In this document: positions 26,152 through 39,200 of the stretch, piece by piece
How positions within the stretch are numbered: position 1 is the stretch's first letter
Layout of the letters: every line of letters starts with the position of its first letter
Source: Diaporthe sp. PMI_573
Lineage: Eukaryota > Ascomycota > Sordariomycetes > Diaporthales > Diaporthaceae
Assembly (NCBI GenBank): GCA_021399435.1
Contig: JAJTUP010000002.1
Span: forward strand, 2,418,001-2,482,000
Direction: 5' to 3'
DNA: 64,000 bases
Made by a program: the position numbers and the translations under genes
Notes under the pieces: model-generated
The model's database searches: none
What the model was told of the DNA's origin: nothing
Seen by the model: only the letters and a program-made list of their open reading frames with translations

Positions 26152-28118
26152 ATGATGCATTCTTTGAACATTCTTTTTCTGCTCCTGGGTTCGGCCAGCA
26201 TCGCCAGCGCCGCCACCGTTGAAGTCTACTGGGACATCACGTGGGTGAACGCTGCGCCGGACGGATACTCAAGGCCTGTCATTGGTATCAATGGGGCATG
26301 GCCATGTCCACTGCTGGAGGCGAACGTTGGCGATACCGTCATCGTCCACGTGGACAACAAGCTCGGGAATGAGACGACCGGTATACACTTCCATGGCATC
26401 AACCAGCTAGGCACGCCTGAGATGGATGGCCCTTCCTCGGTCACCCAGTGTTCCATCCCTCCCGGCTCGTCGGTGACCTATCAGTGGTTGGTATGTGATC
26501 CTTCAAACCCCCCCCCCCCTTCAAGGGACTGGATGAGAGAAGGCTAACTCTACCCAATCAGGCCGACGCACCAGGCACGTATTGGTACCACTCCCACCAG
26601 ATGGGCCAGTATCCAGATGGACTCAGGGGGCCAATGGTCGTCCACGACCCTCAAGATCCATACGCGGGGCAGGTCGATGAAGAGGTCATCCTAACTTGCA
26701 CTGACTGGTAAGAAGAAGTCTACGAGGAAAGTACACGCTTGATTTCTAAAGCAAGACCGATCTAAACAGGTACCACTCCGAGACCATCCCTCTGGTGCAG
26801 GCTATGCTTCAACCAAGTAACACACAATTCCGGCCTCCATTGCCAGACAGCATCCTCATCAACGAAGGAGGCAACACTCGAATTCCATTCGACAAAGGGA
26901 AGACCTACCGTTTCAGAATGATAAGCTTTTCAGCCTTTGGTGCCTGCCTTATCCACTTCCAAAATCACACAATGCAGGTGATAATGCAAGACGGGTCGTA
27001 CGTGACCCCAGCCAAGGCCTCTCAAATATACATAGCTCCTGGCCAGCGGTATGACGTCCTGATCTCGGCTGCGGACAGAAACAGAGGCAACTACCCATTC
27101 CTGGTTTCTCTCGATGTGAACCCAGACTTCCGTGCCCCGACCCTCCCCCTGGGCTTCCCCTACAACAAGACCGGATACCTTGTGACGGACCCATTGCAGA
27201 ACAGCACCTCCGTCGACGTCGTGAACGTGTGGAACCCAGTCGACAGCACCCTCTTCACCAACCCCACCGGGGAAGGGCCTCTAGGCCCCGTTGGAACAAG
27301 CATCAAGCTCGACGTCTCATTCTGCTTCGACAACAACAGCATCCCGCGCGCGTGTTTGAACGGCAAGCCATACGTGCCCCAGCGCGTACCAACACTGTAC
27401 TCAGCCGCCACCACGGGCAAGGAAAACTCCAACCCCGCCGTCTATGGCGGTGTCAATCCGTTCATCGCCCCAGGAGGCGAGATCATCGAGATAGTCCTCA
27501 ACAACCTGGACACGGGGAGCCACCCCTTCCACCTGCACGGCCACCAGTTCCAGGTCCTTGCGGCGCCGGCCTCCAACTCGGGCTCCTTCTCGGGCGACAC
27601 GTCCAGCTTCCCCGCCAACCCTGCGTACAAGGACGTCTTCGTGGTCAACGCCAAGTCGCACGCCGTCATCCGCTTCAGGGCCGACAACCCGGGCGCCTGG
27701 CTCTTCCACTGCCACAACGAGTGGCACGTCGAGATGGGCCTGACGGCGACGGTGATCGAGGACCCGCCCAAGCTCCGGGGCCTGACCTTCCCGCAGGACC
27801 ACATCGACGTCTGCAGGGCGATGAGGCAGCCCTACCGGGGTAATGCGGCCGGGAACACACAGAACTACACCGATACGGCGGGGATGCTGTTTGTAAACCC
27901 CCTTACATATACTGGGTGAGTGTCTTTTTGCAAGCGAACCTTCCTTCCTTTTCTTTTCCTTCTTCGGGGGGGGTTTGCTTTAAGCTTCCGAGTCTGCCTT
28001 GCGGCATGGACGCCGTGACGTGTGCGTGTATGATTGAGACTGACTTTGAAACAGGGCTCTGTATGAACCGACCGCTGTCCCCAAGCCTCGTTCTCGTATA
28101 GTCCGCACTAAGCTGTGA
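26152..28118 (+). CDS. Secreted multicopper oxidase, laccase/Abr1-like
   Basis: Blue copper oxidase that couples one-electron oxidation of phenols or metals to reduction of O2 to water. Exons are 26152-26490, 26562-26707, 26770-27915 and probably 28055-28118, giving 564 aa. Without the last intron the frame stops at 27919 (544 aa). Residues 1-20 form a signal peptide ending SIASA. Copper ligands are in HFHG (79-82), WYHSH (121-125), HPFHLHGH (413-420) and HCHNEWH (475-481), with Cys476 as the type 1 ligand and an axial Leu486. The overall look is that of the Fet3/Abr1 branch. There is no C-terminal membrane segment and no Ftr1 permease gene nearby. The acidic residue that Fet3 uses for iron appears replaced by Pro185 in my alignment from memory. 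A role in extracellular pigment polymerisation therefore fits better than iron uptake. The neighbouring PKS supports this. Confidence 0.9.
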
Positions 28119-31100
28119 TTCCTGCTCGCGATTGATTCTCAGCATTGTGTGCGGCTTCGCATCTCATTTCTTTGTGTACATCGGTTCGTCCCTTTTGTTC
28201 AACCAAGGGGACCCGTGTGTAGTTTCGAAGGCAAGGGGGAGTTGATCTGGGATCAACCAGACGCACGCAGCATAATCATACCTTATCATAGAGGCTGCAG
28301 GCCCGAGTGCCCCGGAAGCCAAGTATATAGATATATAATGGTATTTACGAATAACGCATATATCCTTTCTTGGCCCTGCGAGGTGGCTTGTTGGACGTGC
28401 ACGTAATATTTAGAAGGGGATGTAAAGAAGGATCGCGAATAAATCCGAGGGAACGTATTTGCCAAAAATACGTCGTAGTCTCCTGAGGCGTGATATTTGG
28501 AACCTGGCCATATTTGGTGAGAATGAGGATATCCACGTCTTTACCCCAGTTAGAAGCTTCTTTGCTGGCAAGATGGGGGCTGTGGAGACGGCTGGACATG
28601 GCGCAGGTGAGGGAGAAAGCGACGAGTTGTTGTATATACTACTATGAAAGAGGGGATCGGAGTCCCCACGCATGTCCTGGGTTGCAGTGAGAAGCTAGAG
28701 TGTCATAGTTCATGTTTGCCATCGCACAAAAGCAGAAGCGTAAGCTCCGATGACTGTACCACCCAACTCAGCCTCTCCATTGGAGCAGGGCGGGCGCCCG
28801 ACATGTCATCGCTGCCTTCTTACTGGCCTCTTTGTTTGTTTCAACATATGTCCGTCTCGGGTAACCCCAGATCTCTGGGTGCGGCTGGATTTTGCGCTGG
28901 ATTTCAACGTGTAAGCTCACCATAATCGACAGGCTACCGATCTACCGTCATAATTTGCCCAGATGGAGTTGGAGAGTGGTCCAACAAGCGGGCGGAGGCG
29001 AAAAGGCGGACTGGCCACTCGGCCCACGGAGAGGATTCCTACCCTTGACTGGGCATGCGGGAGATCAACGGGCCCTCAGTGTGGGGCGGGGACAGAGTTA
29101 TCATTCTTCTTGTGCTATTTCCAGCAACATCCGATCCCGTGCCGTGGCCGCCTATGAGAAAGATCTGACGACACAGGCAGATGCCAAGTAAGCGGTCGAC
29201 GAGACAGCGCGGCAGAGTGTGAGCAGCGCGATCGGCGGAAGCTCTTGCGACGGAAGCATGTTTATGCGAGGAAGGACAGTTCACCTCCGGGGGCGACTGC
29301 CTGTGCAAGGCGAGATCTTCTAGAAGGCTTTCCTGTGACACCGGGATGACTGCTGTGGGAGCCAGGGCTGCGTCAGGCGTGCGTCGGATGAGACACATGC
29401 TGATCGAGAGAGTCGATCTGTTGCTGGCAGCTGCATAGCCTTGGGCTGAGAGTCTTTCCCAGGCTGACCTTGTTCATATCATTGGTCATATTGCCTTAGA
29501 GCCGTGTGCGGTACCGACCTTGAGGCGTCGGATCACGATGTCCTCAGACATACACACAGATATTCACGTTCGCTGTGGTGCTCATCTTTGGCCCATTTGG
29601 AAACCCTACTGTGGATATGATTCCGCACTTCAGACCGTATCGCGGCCCAGTCGCAAATGCAAGAAAGTCACATCATCTGTACTCTTTCTCCTGAGATCCT
29701 ACATCACTTGATGGTGTTTGACTCCGCTGGCAAGACTTGTCCGTCTTGCCAAATCCATCCGGTCCGATCCGGGCTTCAGAACGATGTGAAAAGATTGGGC
29801 TAGTGCCTAGGATGGCATAGAGGTACTTCTCGCCCTGGTACAACATTTAGCCCATGAGCGAGATGCTGCGGTCGTCCGCAAATCCCCACGCACATGCACT
29901 TGAGATGCGCCCTCCCACTTCTAGCCCGACCCCTCACTGGGGAGTAGACATGCTGAATACATACGTCGATAGAGAAAGAGTAGAACACTAGCATGCCGTT
30001 GGAGAAGTGGTTCAGGGACGATTTGCACAGCTCCTCTGACACTGGCTCGACGAGGCGGTGGGATGGCAGCGCAGTACAGAGACAGGCACCCATCCCACCA
30101 CAGACGACCAGCCTGCTTACCAGGGCACCAAAAACATGGTATACGAGAGAGGTTGTTCCAGCACAGCTTCAGGAGGCCATCCGTGCAGCCGGGCAGCCGT
30201 GCAGATCAGCTCCTGCGGAGTTGTAGGCCGTGCTGGTGTTGCCGGCCGATGAGGCCAAGGGATCAGTTCATCTTCAGTAGAGACAAGATTGTTCCGACCA
30301 GGAGAGATTGAGCCGATGATTCTGAGGGCCGAAAGGGCTTGACGGCACTGACCCTGATGCGAAGCGATAGTGATGTGACGAAAGTCTAGCCAAGTGTGGC
30401 AGTGGTCGGTGATAGGCTTGTATGAAGTAGCAACGGACGTCCGAGAGCAACGTTGCGAGATTAGGCCGTACACACTGTCATGGCTCTGCCCTGCTAAATC
30501 GAAACCGAGGCTCCAAAAGCCTAGCATATCGTATCAGACGATGACGGAAGGGAAAGGGAAGCACTGCGACTCGGGCTCTTGGACTGGGTTGAAACAAAAG
30601 TTCGTTCTGATATCGAATGACGAGATGGCGCTGCATGTATCTATTCTGAGCATGGAGCCGGTGAATTTTGAGTAAGCCGGTCTTCCCCTTATGAGATGGG
30701 GCGTGCGGACAACGGGTTCAGCGGTTGAAAAAGACGAGAGCTATGACAACGGGGGCCGGCTAGTTCGAGCTCTTGGTTGACGGGAGGTTTCCGCTTGCGA
30801 GCGTGGTCGGATCAATCGTCCCGAGAAACCAGGAGAAGGACCAGAAGCACCAGAAGCACCAGAGGATCAAGTCCACGGCCCCAAAAAGCGGTCGAAGATG
30901 TGTGGACCCAGGGCATCGGGCATATCTATGGGCGTTATACCTAGCCTGTGATGAGGAAGAGATGCCAATAGTCTGACCAAAACATGCCGATCTGTGCAGA
31001 ACACCAACAGTGTATTGTCGTATTCCGTAACAAAGGCGGAGTGGGAACACCAGAACTAGGCACCCCCGAGGCCTGAGCTACAAGCTCAGGAGAGGCCAAG

Positions 31101-33154
31101 GCGAAGAGATATTTTGAGCGCTGATTTATCATCCGCTCGACCGGGCAGCAAGCCAGTGAGGCAGCCAGACGAGGCTTGGAATGCGGCGAGGAAGCGATCG
31201 TAGTTGCACCGCTGGAGAAGCTGGCTGACAGGGCGGTCATACGACAGGCCCGAGGACCTGTGCGGGACAGTCAGCGTTCTAGGCCTGTGACACCTAAAAG
31301 AAGAGAGGCGCAGAAGCAACAGAAAGACCGCGGTGAGCCATGGATCTGGCTCGGCCGATGGGGCCCCGCATGCGGTGCCTGTGGTGGCCGTTGGCGGTAT
31401 CTGGCATCGAGCCAAAATGCCAGTGCGGCTGGCTGGGCGCCCGGCGCCCACGGATCCGAATCCCTGGGTCCAGCCACTCGTCCGCGTACCACACAGCCAG
31501 CCAGCGAGAACCGGCCATGGACGTAGGAAGATAGCCTGCCGCCTAACCCAGCAACAGTGTAGTTTCATGGGCCGTTGCTTTGGTAGACGGTCAGACGGGC
31601 GGCGGTTGTCCTGCGGGCGGCGAGGCACCGGTCGGTACGCGGGAGGGAGAAGTCTGGGATGGGAAACAAGACTCTGGACCTTGGACTGTTCTTGTTTCAC
31701 ACGCCTCTGGGGTGACATGATGTGACTTGACAGGTGTCGTCCAGGCACGCATTCCAACCAGGTACACTCACTGGTGCTGTGGCATGCCCTCGTCGTGCTG
31801 CAGGCGGCCCGGGATACTGTGGTACTTGTAGGATCAATTGAGCAGGTACCTGATGACCGCAAAAGCATGCACTGTGCATCATAAACATCAGACCGTGGTA
31901 CAAGCAAGCAACTCCCCCACCAGAGGCAGACCCTTCCCCCCGGCCCTCGACCCCTGACCACCCTGGACCCCCTGCCCCCCCAATCTCCTGGCCCGTGCCC
32001 TCCCCGGCCGATGTCCCGCTGAGGCTGAGAGGAAGGCGCCCCTTATGTAAGCCGGACCGCGGACCTTGGCCCAACGACAACGCACCGCGCCACAGCCAAA
32101 AGTCCACCTCCAACAACATCGTCGCCTGCCAGGCACACCTCGGTCTGTCTGCATGTCTGCACCCATCTTTACCGCACACCAAGGCACAGTAAGCTGATCG
32201 ATCCCGTGCCGACGGACTTTGGTGCCTGTCATCTGCGTTTTTTGGGTGCTGGTGGCAGCGGCTCAGTGATGATGGTGCCCTGCCTCGCCTCGCATGCCCT
32301 CCAACATGGGATGATTGGGGATGTCCGGACGTCCGGCCCCTGCTCCCAGGCCCAAGGTCCCAGCACCGGCCCACCAGTGTCTTGACAGCGGCCAGACTAG
32401 GGAGTCGACCGAGATTCCTCGACATTGGCTACGCCAGCTTTCTGCCGCCTCTGCGGCCCCAGTTACAAGCTACATGCTCAGTTTCGCCCAGCCCATCGCT
32501 TGCCCCATGAGGTCAGCCCCCTTCGCTGCCCCGTGCCTCGCTCACACTCCAATCTGCCATGCCATGCGTCCTTGTAGTCCATTGTTTCACAATCGCTCTC
32601 ACACCCTCGTCCTGGTACCTGAATCGTGGTGGCACTGACATGCCAGACCAGGACGGCCCTTGGTTTCAGCGCCTCGACGCTCACCCACTGCCTCCCCGCT
32701 GTGATGCTATGCGACGGCCGCCATAATCATGGCTCATACTCTGGCTTCCTCACACGGACATTCCGACCTTGCTCAGAATTTCCTAGCCTGGAGGATCCCG
32801 TAACGTGGGTGTGGCAGTTCAGCCTGTTCAAACCACAGCCCAAACCCGAGCCGTTGTCTGCACACCAGGCCCAATCAAGGATGCCTTCTGCCAATACCAG
32901 ATGCCCAGTTTAGCCCAGGTACCCACCTGGCTGTCCACATCAACTTCGGTCACCGACAACCCGTGGCCGCCGGACGGAGCTAGTTATTCGGTGCCAAGGG
33001 GGAAAGGCTGGCTTCGAAGGGGGGGTGTGTAGTTACACACCGTTCTCACGGCCCACGCCCCTTGTGGTTGAGCTCAGGGTAGATCGGATAATCGGTGGCG
33101 TGTGGAGCCATCGTATCGCATCGCATCATGTCACTCGGCCGTGTTGCAGAACCG

Positions 33155-33161
33155 TATATAT
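33155..33161 (+). promoter_or_regulatory. TATA-like element of the PKS gene
   Basis: TATATAT lies about 90 bp before the PKS ATG. Transcription starting about 30 bp downstream would give a leader of about 60 nt. The call rests on sequence and spacing only. Confidence 0.5.
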
Positions 33162-33229
33162 GCTCGAGGGACGCCCTCCCTTGGCCTCGTCTCGCAGTAG
33201 AGAAGCAAAGCAAAGCAAAGCTTCAATCC

Positions 33230-33235
33230 ATGTAA
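33230..33235 (+). promoter_or_regulatory. Start-stop upstream ORF (ATGTAA) in the PKS leader
   Basis: An ATG followed at once by TAA lies 13 nt before the PKS start codon. If it is in the mRNA, as the TATA position suggests, scanning ribosomes would meet it first, which could lower translation of the PKS. Confidence 0.5.
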
Positions 33236-33248
33236 ACACATCTCAATC

Positions 33249-36200
33249 ATGGCTGACAAGCTGGCATTTCTCCTGTTTGGAGACCAGTCGACTGATACCC
33301 ACGGCTTCCTGGCCGAGTTCTTCCGCCAGCCCGAACGAGGCATTCTGGCTAATGCATTCCTCGAGCAAGTCCGGCACGCTCTGAGGAGGGAGATCGAGGG
33401 CCTGCCTAGGGTGGAAAGGTCAAAACTGCCCAAGTTCCTCACCATACAGAACCTCAATGAGAGATATCATGCGCAAGGCTTGAAGCACCCGGGAGTCGAC
33501 GGAGCACTGCTGTGCATCTCCCAGTTGGCCCATTATATCGAGTACGTGCAGGAATGAGAGAACAACGCACGAGAGCACTCCCAAACTAACTGTGCCATAG
33601 CCATGCTGAAAAGCACCACGAGGATGTTGTACACCACGACAACACCTTCTTCCTCGGCCTATGCTCAGGCATGTTCGCCGCAGCAGCCATCAACTCTACA
33701 CCTACCCTCTCAACCCTTGTCCCCGTGGCTGTTCAGGTTGTCTTGATGGCATTCCGCACAGGGAGACATGTTGCCGCGATGGCTGAACGACTATGCCCGC
33801 CGGTCCAACATTCCGAGAGCTGGACCTACATCTTCCCAGGGGTCACCAGGGACGTCGCCGAGTCAAAGCTCGATGAGTTTCATCAGTCCAACGTGAGTTG
33901 CTTTTCTCCCACCAAGTAAGACGGTACAGCGACTAACGGCTAGTACAGTACATCCCACTCCCTAGCCAAGCCTACGTTAGTGCAGTCTCGGTTAACAGCA
34001 TCGCAATCTCTGGCCCGCCAACCACATTGAAGGCGCTCATCGAATCACATTGCCTACCGGCCAAGGCGACATCGATACCAGTCTACGGACCGTACCATGC
34101 CGCTCATATTCATTCCGCAGTTGATATAGCAGGTATCCTGCGGCTAGAGGACGCGGCCGTTAAGGATGTATTCCACCAGACCAAGCCGAGATCACCCATC
34201 ATCTCTTGCAGCACTGGCAATCGGTTTGCCGAATCGGACACGTTTTCGCTTCTTCAGGCAGTTGTTCGTGAAATTCTTAATGATACCCTGGTTTTCAACA
34301 AAGTCCTCGATGGATGTCTCGAGGCAGCGAAGAGCTTTGGTGGCAAGACCATCCTCGTCATTCCCTTTGGGCCAACACAAAACGCGGGCACATTGTCGAG
34401 TCTGCTAAAGTCGACAACAAAGCACGAAGTCATCCTTCGAAACCCGCCACAAATTTCGAGAGAGAGCATCAACTCATCGATCGGAAATCATGGGTCGTCT
34501 GGCAAGTGCAAGCTGGCTGTCGTCGGAATGGCTGGGCGGTTTCCTGATGCCGCAAGCCACGAAAAGCTGTGGGAGCTCCTCGAGAAGGGGTTGGATGTCC
34601 ACCGAGTGGTTCCTGCGGACCGCTTTCCCGTTGCGACTCACGTAGACCCCACGGGAAAGGCTATCAACACCAGCCACACGCCATACGGATGTTGGATCGA
34701 GAAGCCTGGTCATTTCGACCCACGCTTCTTCAACATGTCTCCGCGAGAGGCGTTCCAAACAGATCCCATGCAAAGGATGGCGCTGACCACCGCCTATGAG
34801 GCTTTGGAGATGTCGGGATACGTGCCGAACAGGACGCCGTCGACAAGACTGGACCGCATCGGTACCTTCTACGGTCAGACCTCAGACGACTGGCGTGAGA
34901 TCAACGCCGCTCAAGAAGTCGACACCTACTACATCACTGGTGGTGTGCGAGCCTTTGGTCCCGGCAGAATTAACTACCACTTCGGCTTCAGCGGGCCCAG
35001 TCTCAATATCGATACTGCATGCTCCTCGAGCGCTGCCGCTATGAATGTGGCTTGTTCTTCACTTTGGGCTCGCGACTGCGACACAGCCATCGTGGGAGGT
35101 CTCTCTTGCATGACCAACTCGGACATCTTCTCCGGGTTGAGTCGAGGACAGTTCCTCTCCAAGAAGGGTCCATGCGCTACTTTCGACAACGAGGCAGACG
35201 GATATTGCAGAGGCGATGGCTGCGCGTCTGTAGTGGTTAAGCGCTTGGAGGATGCTGAAGCCGACCAGGACCGCATCCTTGCCGTCATTCTCGGCACTGC
35301 GACGAACCACTCCGCGGACGCCATATCCATCACTCATCCCCACGGCCCTACGCAGTCAATCTTGTCGCGTGCCATCCTTGACGAAGCCGGAGTCGACCCG
35401 CTCGACGTGGACTACGTCGAGATGCACGGCACTGGCACCCAGGCTGGCGACGGTACGGAGATGCTCTCTGTTACGAATGTGTTTGCTCCGGCAGACCGTA
35501 AGCGACCTGCAGACCGACCACTCTATCTCGGCGCTGTCAAGGCGAACGTAGGGCACGGTGAGGCCGCATCTGGCGTCACGGCACTTTGCAAAGTCCTCTT
35601 GATGATGCAAAAGAACGCGATCCCTCCACACGTTGGTATCAAGGGCGAGATCAACAAGGGCTTCCCCAAGGATCTCTCCGATCGCAATGTCAACATCGCG
35701 TTCCATACGACTCCACTCAAGAGACGCGACGGCAAGCCCAGGCGGATCTTCATCAACAACTTCAGCGCAGCTGGCGGAAACACCGGTCTGCTGCTGGAAG
35801 ACGCCCCTAAGCTGAACCCCGCAACCGACGATCCTCGCAGTCATCACGTCGTCACTATCACCGCAAAGTCAAAGGCCGCCATGATTCGAAATGCGGAAAG
35901 GCTTGTCGCCTGGATGCAGGAGCACCCAAATACTCCCTTGTCCAATGTGGCCTACAGCACCACTGCTCGCAAGATTCAACACTATTGGCGCATGAACGTG
36001 GCCGTCTCTGATCTATCCGAGGCGCAGCACGCCATCCAAGAACGGCTAAAGGAGCAGTTCTCCCCTGTCAACACGCAACAGCCCAAGGTGGCTTTCTTGT
36101 TTACGGGCCAGGGCTCCCACTACGCTGGCCTTGGCAAGGAGTTCTATGCGAACCATACTGTCTTCCGTCAAAGCATTGACGAGTTTCACCAGCTCGCACG

Positions 36201-39200
36201 CATCCATGGGTTCCCTTCCTTCATGCCGCTGATCGATGGCAGCGAGCAGGACATGACCAAGCTGTCCCCAGTTGTCGTTCAACTTGGCCTTTGCTCATTC
36301 GAGATGGCTCTGGCCAGACTCTGGGCATCCTGGGGCGTAGAGCCAAGCGTTGTGCTCGGACACAGCCTGGGCGAGTACGCTGCTCTCAACATTGCTGGTG
36401 TTCTGTCTGCTAGCGACACAATCTACCTCGTCGGTGCTCGTGCTCGTCTCCTCATGGAGAAGTGTACCGCTTTTACACATGCCATGCTTGCCGTCCAAGG
36501 CGCTGTTGACACCGTCAAGGAGGCACTTGGCGAGAAGGCCAAGTGTGTAACAGTGGCATGCATCAATGGCCCGCGAGAGACTGTTCTCGGCGGTGAAGCG
36601 GCGCAGATGACGGACATCTCCTACCAATTGTCTGCCGCTGGCTTCAAGTGCACTCAGTTGAATGTGCCTTTCGCCTTTCACTCCGCTCAAGTTGATCCAA
36701 TCCTCGAAGACTTCGAGGCGCTGGCTCAGTCTGTCACATTCCACACTCCTAGAGTCCCTGTCATTTCCCCTCTCCTGGGAAAATTGGTCGAGTCTGAGCG
36801 CATCGACCCAGCATATCTTCGAAACCACGCTCGCGATGCGGTCAACTTCTTGGGCGGCCTGGTTCACGCCCAACAGTCCGGGACCATCGACGAGCACACA
36901 GTTTGGCTGGAGGTTGGTCCCCACCCCGTCTGCGCAAACATGGTCAAGGCTGCGTTCGGTGTTGCAACTATCGCTGTACCCACAGTGCGTCGCAACGAGA
37001 TCGCCTACAAGACGCTCAGCACCTCTCTCTGCACACTGCATTCGGCTGGCTTGAACATGGACTGGAACGAGTTCCACCGCGATTTCTCCCCATCAGTTCG
37101 TATCCTGGACCTACCCAGCTACTCCTTCGACGAAAAGAACTACTGGCTGCAGTACACTGGAGACTGGTCTCTCACCAAGAACCGTGGTGCTCTGCCTACT
37201 GTCCCCGCTGCGATTGAGCCGGCGAAACCAAAGCTGTCTACAAGCTCAGTCCACTCGATAGTCAGTGAGGAGGTCAAGGGTGATCTTGTCACCGTGGAGA
37301 CTGAGTCCAACATGTCCCGAGAGGATCTGCGCCTCGTGGTTACCGGCCACTTGGTGAACGGGGCTCCTCTGTGCCCATCATCTCTTTACGGAGACATGGC
37401 CATGACAATTTGCGAATATGCCTACAAGCTGGTTCGCCCAGCTGCTGAGAAGATCGGCTGCAATGTCGCTCACATGGAAGTCCCAAAGAGCCTCATCTTT
37501 GATGAAACCGTCGAGAAGCATGTCCTTCGTGTCAAGGCTACTGCCAATGTAGCCGCCGGGTATGCAGACCTCACCTTCTCCACTGGGGAGGGCGCAAAGA
37601 AGACCGAGCACGCCAACTGCAAGGTCTACTACGGACGTGCTGAGGACTGGGCCAACGAGTTTGAGCGTGCTGATTACCTCATCAAAGGCCGCATCGAGTC
37701 GCTCAAGGCAGCTGAGAAGATTGGCCAGGCCTCTAAAATTGGGCGTGGCCTCGCCTACAAGCTCTTCACGGCTCTCGTCGACTATGACCGCCGCTACAAA
37801 GGCATGGAGGAGGTGATCCTTGACAGTGACACTTGCGAAGCCACGGCCAAGGTTGTCTTCCAAACATCTGACAAGGATGGCTCTTACAACTTCAGCCCCT
37901 TCTTCATTGACAGCTTGTGTCACATCTCCGGTTTCATCATCAACGGCACAGATGCAGTTGACTCTCGGGAGCAGGTCTTCATTTCCCACGGCTGGGGCTC
38001 AATGAGGTTCATTGAAACTCCAGTGGTTGGCAGGGACTACCGTTCCTACATCCGAATGCAGCCCGTGAAGGGCACCAAGATGATGGCAGGTGATGTGTAC
38101 GTCTTCGATGGTGAGAGGCTCATTGGCATCACTGGCGACATCCGCTTTCAGGCTATTCCACGCAAGATTCTCAACATAGTCCTGCCACCCCGCGGAGGCG
38201 CCGCAGCTACCGGCGCTCGCCCTGCTCCCGCCGCTAAACCAGCCGCAAAGCTCGCCGCCAAGTCTGCCCCAACCAAGGAGCAGAAGATGCTTACTCCAAC
38301 CAACCTGTCCCATGTCAACAAGAAGCTGGCGTCCGTCGTTTCTCAAGTCATGGACATCTTGGCGAAGGAGGTTGGTGTAAGCCATGACGAGCTCGCTGAT
38401 AACATTGCCTTTGCCGACCTGGGCGTCGACTCCCTGATGGGTTTGACTGTGTCTGGCCGTATCCGTGAGGAGTTGGACCTCGACATTGACTCTCACGTAT
38501 TTGTGGAGCATTCATCGATTGGTAGCTTCAAGTCTTACCTTCAGCAGTTCGAGAGGCCTGGTTCCACTGAGACCATATCTTCAGGGGACTCTGCCGACTC
38601 TGGCTCTGAGACTGAGACGCCGGAGCTGGACTCTGAGTCCGACGTCACCACACCTGACGATGAGTCAGAGAGCGAGATCAAAGGCGAGATTGCTCCCAGG
38701 GACAGCACTAGCAATGCTAGCTTGAAGTCAGCCATTCGGGAGACAATCGCGTCAGAAATGGGTGTGGAAGTAGAGGAGATTGTCGCAGCTCCCGACCTGG
38801 CCAATCTTGGAATGGACTCCCTGATGAGTCTGTCCATCCTTGGGACTCTGAGAGAGAAGACCGGTCTCGACATCCCCTCAGACCTTTTCGTCGCCAATCC
38901 GTCCCTCAAGGACGTTGAGCGCTCTCTGGGAATCACTGAGGCACCAAAGAAACCGACACCTCCAAAGCCTGTTGCGAAGCAGGTCAAGTTCGAGGCCCCA
39001 CAAACGTCTGCATCCCAGAAGCTATTGCCCCCTTCGATGGTGACTGCCACCATCCCGAAGCCACCTCGTCCCTCGCGCATTGTCGATGATTTTCCGAATC
39101 GCAAGGCGTCCTCTGTGCTCTTGCAGGGAAGCCACCGCACTGCTACAAAACATCTCTTCATGGTACCGGATGGCAGCGGGAGTGCAACATCATACACTGA

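Larger units (their letters stand above)
28119..33248. other. Gene-poor region upstream of the PKS, 5.1 kb
   Basis: No gene could be supported. An ORF of 84 codons on the - strand (28345-28599, ATG start, TATATA about 40 bp upstream) is the most gene-like short frame but has no recognised relatives. A 291-codon frame at 31086-31961 (- strand) is compositionally random. The last part holds the PKS promoter. Confidence 0.5.

Noticed and set aside
27229..27843. 204-codon + strand frame rich in Arg, Gln and Pro
   Set aside because: It is an out-of-frame shadow of the oxidase exon that encodes the copper ligands.
26152..28118. High-affinity iron uptake ferroxidase (Fet3)
   Set aside because: No C-terminal membrane anchor, no Ftr1 neighbour, and the iron-binding Glu seems to be missing. 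Not fully excluded.
31086..31961. 291-codon frame on the - strand upstream of the PKS
   Set aside because: Amino-acid composition is that of random GC-rich DNA, rich in Arg, Ser, Pro and Cys. Long frames overlap it on the + strand as well.
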